Below, in pieces: positions 61,493 to 64,000 of a stretch of DNA of 64,000 bases (positions are counted from its first letter, which is position 1; each line of letters starts with the position of its first letter). The stretch lies in contig JABWCD010000026.1 of NCBI GenBank assembly GCA_013359265.1, positions 1-64,000 of the forward strand, given 5' to 3'. The translations under genes were made by a program, and so were the position numbers. This DNA comes from Candidatus Hydrogenedentota bacterium. GTDB taxonomy: Bacteria > Hydrogenedentota > Hydrogenedentia > Hydrogenedentales > SLHB01. The notes below the pieces were generated by a model. It saw only the letters and a program-made list of their open reading frames with translations, made no database searches and was not told where the DNA came from.

Positions 61493-63667
61493 CTACTTAA
61501 TGAACAGCATCTCCTGGTACGTCGGCAGGGGCCAGAGGTCGTCGGCAACAAGGCCTTCGAGTTCGTCGACGATGGCGCGCATGGCCTGCATCGCGGGGAC
61601 GATAGTGTCGCGGCAGTAGTCACAGGCGTCGTGCGCTTCGCCGGGCACACCGGCTTTCACCTCGGCCAACTTCTTGATCGCAGCCTGCAGATCGGCGATC
61701 AACTTCGTGATGTACTTCAGCGTGTCGGCGTCCGTCTCGATGCCAACGGCCTTCAGGTTTGCGAGGCTGATCGCCAGTTCGCCCTGGTAACGAATCGCCG
61801 CGGGGAAGATGATTGTCTTCGCGATCTCGAGCATCAGGTTCGCTTCGACCTTGATCGTCTTTACGTACTGCTCGGCATAGACTTCGTAACGGCTCTCCGT
61901 TTCCCGGCGCGACAGCACCTTGTATTTTTCGAACAATGCGATCACCTCGTCTGACTTGATCACCGGCAGCGCATCGGGCGTGGTCTTCATGTTGGGCAGG
62001 CCGCGCTTGCCCGCTTCCTTGTGCCACGCATCGGAATAGCCATCGCCGTTGAAGACGACCGCCTTGCACTCCGCATAGACCGTTTTCACGAGTTCTTCGA
62101 CGGTCTTGCCAAGCTTCGCCTGTGTGCTCGTGTCCGCGCTCTCGAGGAAGCCGGCGCAGTAATCGAGCGATTCGGCCATGATTGTGTTGAGGGCAACCAG
62201 CGGACCCGCGATGGATTGGCTCGACCCGACCGCGCGAAACTCGAACCGGTTGCCAGTGAACGCCATCGGGCTGGTGCGGTTGCGGTCGCCGGAGTGACGT
62301 GGAATCGGCGGTAAGACGTCGACGCCGACGTGCAACACGTCCTTCTTCGACTTAACCGGCTTGCCTTCGGCGATCGATTCGACAATCTCGGTCAACTCGG
62401 CGCCGAGAAACACGGAGATAATCGCCGGCGGCGTTTCGTTCGCGCCGAGCCGGTGATCGTTCGATGCGGTGGCCACGACGGACCGCAGCAATTTCGACCA
62501 CTTGTACGTTGCGCGGATCATCGCCATGCAGAAAACGAGGAACTGCGCGTTTTCCGCGGGCGTATCGCCGGGGTCGAACAGATTTCCCGCGATAGACGAC
62601 CCCATCGAGTAATTAAGATGCTTTCCGGAGCCATTGACGCCGACGAACGGTTTCTCGTGCAGCAGGCACACCATGCCGTATTTCTCGGCAACGCGCTTGA
62701 GCGTGACCATGATGAGTTGCTGGTGATCGGTCGCGAGGTTTGCGAACTCGAATACCGGCGCGAGTTCGTATTGCGCGGGCGCTACCTCGTTATGGCGCGT
62801 CTTCACGGGAATGCCGAGCTTGAAGCACTCGCGCTCGACTTCGAACATGCACGCGAGCACACGCTCGGGGATCGCGCCGAAGTAGTGGTCCTCGAACTCC
62901 TGTCCCTTGGGCGGCGCTGCGCCAAAGAGCGTGCGGCCCGCGTTGATCAAGTCCGGACGCGCATAGAAAAAGTTCTTGTCAATCAGGAAGTACTCCTGCT
63001 CGGGGCCGGCTGTCGACGATACGAACGCGCCACTGGTGCCAAACAGTTTCAGAACGCGCTGCGCCTGCGTGTTCAACGCCTGCATGGAACGCAGCACCGG
63101 CGTCTTCTTGTCGAGCGCTTCGCCTGTCCACGACACGAATGCCGTCGGGATGCACAACGTGGTGCCGTTGGGATTCTCGAGAATATACGCAGGGCTGGTC
63201 ACGTCCCAGATGGTGTAGCCGCGCGCCTCGAACGTCTGCCGAATACCGCCCGACGGAAACGACGATCCGTCCGGCTCGCCTTGGATCAACGTCTTCCCTT
63301 CGAACTCCGCGATGGTGCCGCCGAGCCCGTCCGGGTTGAAGAAGGAGTCGTGCTTCTCGGCGGTGAGGCCCGTCAACGGATAGAAAACGTGCGCGTAGTG
63401 CGTTGCGCCTTTTTCCAATGCCCACGATTTCATTTCCGTAGCTACGGCGTCCGCCGTGCTCGCATCGAGTTTCGAGCCGGATTCGATCGTCGCCTTCAAC
63501 GACTTGTAGACCGCCTTCGGCAGGCGGCGCTGCATCACCGCGAGGCTGAATACGTTCTCGCCAAATAATGTACTCGTCGGCGACTCGGCAAACGGCACGG
63601 TGCTGCCGAGCGCGGCTTTATTGATCACTTCCGAGATCGCGGACCGTCTTGCTGGATTTCCACTCAT
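61493..63667 (-). CDS. glnN: type III glutamine synthetase
   Basis: Joins ammonia and glutamate to glutamine at the cost of ATP; 724 aa, the length of GSIII (about 700-730), much longer than GlnA. GSIII marks are [15 protein letters not shown] near the start, [59 protein letters not shown] and the C-terminal long helix region. ATG at 63667 has GGTGGGA upstream; a frame start at 63700 would add 11 residues. Seems to be the only GS in the window. Its promoter must lie in the following 333 bp. Confidence 0.96.
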   Translation of the reverse strand: MSGNPARRSAISEVINKAALGSTVPFAESPTSTLFGENVFSLAVMQRRLPKAVYKSLKATIESGSKLDASTADAVATEMKSWALEKGATHYAHVFYPLTGLTAEKHDSFFNPDGLGGTIAEFEGKTLIQGEPDGSSFPSGGIRQTFEARGYTIWDVTSPAYILENPNGTTLCIPTAFVSWTGEALDKKTPVLRSMQALNTQAQRVLKLFGTSGAFVSSTAGPEQEYFLIDKNFFYARPDLINAGRTLFGAAPPKGQEFEDHYFGAIPERVLACMFEVERECFKLGIPVKTRHNEVAPAQYELAPVFEFANLATDHQQLIMVTLKRVAEKYGMVCLLHEKPFVGVNGSGKHLNYSMGSSIAGNLFDPGDTPAENAQFLVFCMAMIRATYKWSKLLRSVVATASNDHRLGANETPPAIISVFLGAELTEIVESIAEGKPVKSKKDVLHVGVDVLPPIPRHSGDRNRTSPMAFTGNRFEFRAVGSSQSIAGPLVALNTIMAESLDYCAGFLESADTSTQAKLGKTVEELVKTVYAECKAVVFNGDGYSDAWHKEAGKRGLPNMKTTPDALPVIKSDEVIALFEKYKVLSRRETESRYEVYAEQYVKTIKVEANLMLEIAKTIIFPAAIRYQGELAISLANLKAVGIETDADTLKYITKLIADLQAAIKKLAEVKAGVPGEAHDACDYCRDTIVPAMQAMRAIVDELEGLVADDLWPLPTYQEMLFIK

Positions 63668-64000
63668 GTCATTCCCACCATCTTTTGGTTTGCCCGGCAA
63701 CCGTGTGCCGTGGGTTCAGCGGCGAATTGCCGCGCAGTTTCCATTCGATCACCATACCTTCGGGTCCGCACGCCGGTGCCCAACCCTTTTCAGAAAACCT
63801 ACGTCAATGTAATTTCACTCCTTTCCGGCTACCAAAATGGGCCGAACCCAATCATCCCCGCGACGCACAATTCCATCCCGCCGACCGCCCTTGGCCGCTG
63901 CACTCACACCATCGAAATGCCTGCCGCCATGCGGCTTCCGCGCCTGGTACGCTCGCTTCAATCAATCACTCCAAACCAATCGCGAGCGCCGCCGTGCACC
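63668..64000. other. 333-bp region upstream of glnN, cut by window end
   Basis: No ORF with a ribosome site is seen. On the minus strand GGGCACCGGCGTGC (about 63767-63781) has the GG-N10-GC spacing of a sigma-54 promoter but lacks the TTGC part, so I do not call it. No glutamine riboswitch fold could be recognised by eye. An adjoining gene may begin beyond the window. Confidence 0.4.

Noticed and set aside
63767-63781. Sigma-54-like GG-N10-GC element upstream of glnN
   Set aside because: Spacing fits, but the TTGC half and the TGGCAC context are poor; a two-dinucleotide match is expected often in GC-rich DNA.

Overview
The window is a GC-rich (roughly 60 %) bacterial chromosome segment with dense, mostly single-domain housekeeping and envelope genes, long spacers filled with simple repeats, and no rRNA, tRNA, phage, transposase or CRISPR that I can recognise. 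The mix of Tat-exported sulfatase and GH116-type enzyme, type III glutamine synthetase, M42 peptidase, several HtrA-like proteases, a DUF6259 putative glycosidase, TPR/TMTC-like membrane proteins, and GATTAC/GAGCAC and GGACCNNNN minisatellites suggests a PVC-like lineage such as Candidatus Hydrogenedentota or a planctomycete relative. That placement is inference from gene style, not from a marker gene.

Layout. 1-638 is gene-free and holds two diverged copies of a ~211-bp repeat separated by a hexanucleotide array. 639-11510 carries one-carbon/sulfur metabolism (metF, cystathionine synthase/lyase), a PEP-hydrolase-family TIM barrel, an Eis-like acetyltransferase, a cohesin-domain surface protein, an O6-alkylguanine transferase, a lipoprotein esterase and a copper-type P-ATPase with two YHS domains. 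11739-22135 holds a crotonase, a beta-propeller/PepSY pair divergent from a LysR regulator, a DUF6259 secreted putative glycosidase, a flippase-like membrane protein and a GH42-like protein that has lost its acid/base glutamate. 22361-26825 is a tightly overlapping trio: a polyprenyl-phosphate-sugar synthase-like GT2 and two tandem TMTC-like membrane/TPR proteins, a plausible protein O-glycosylation unit. 26856-33763 holds an esterase, a hicBA toxin-antitoxin pair and a sugar ABC importer whose ATPase and first permease are fused into one polypeptide. 33841-39733 (minus) is a TlpA / GH116-like / sulfatase operon. 40018-45366 contains an HtrA protease, a secreted propeller protein, a PadR regulator with a perfect palindromic operator over its own promoter, and two membrane proteins. 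45387-48755 holds higBA, glmS and surE. 49042-51212 is an SDR/flavin monooxygenase pair. 51215-56256 (minus) is a coupled operon of active HtrA lipoprotein, serine-less HtrA paralogue, TPR lipoprotein and ABC-2 permease. 56393-63667 ends with a MalK/UgpC-type ATPase, a TPR lipoprotein, rnhB, an M42 peptidase and glnN.

The most interesting parts are the GT2 + twin TMTC-like locus, the protease/pseudoprotease/permease operon, the ATPase-permease fusion with a heptanucleotide tract at the start of its binding-protein gene, the GH42 and HtrA catalytic substitutions, and the families of dispersed short repeats. All starts below were chosen by hand from Shine-Dalgarno position, signal peptide position and overlap with neighbours. 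No database search was possible.
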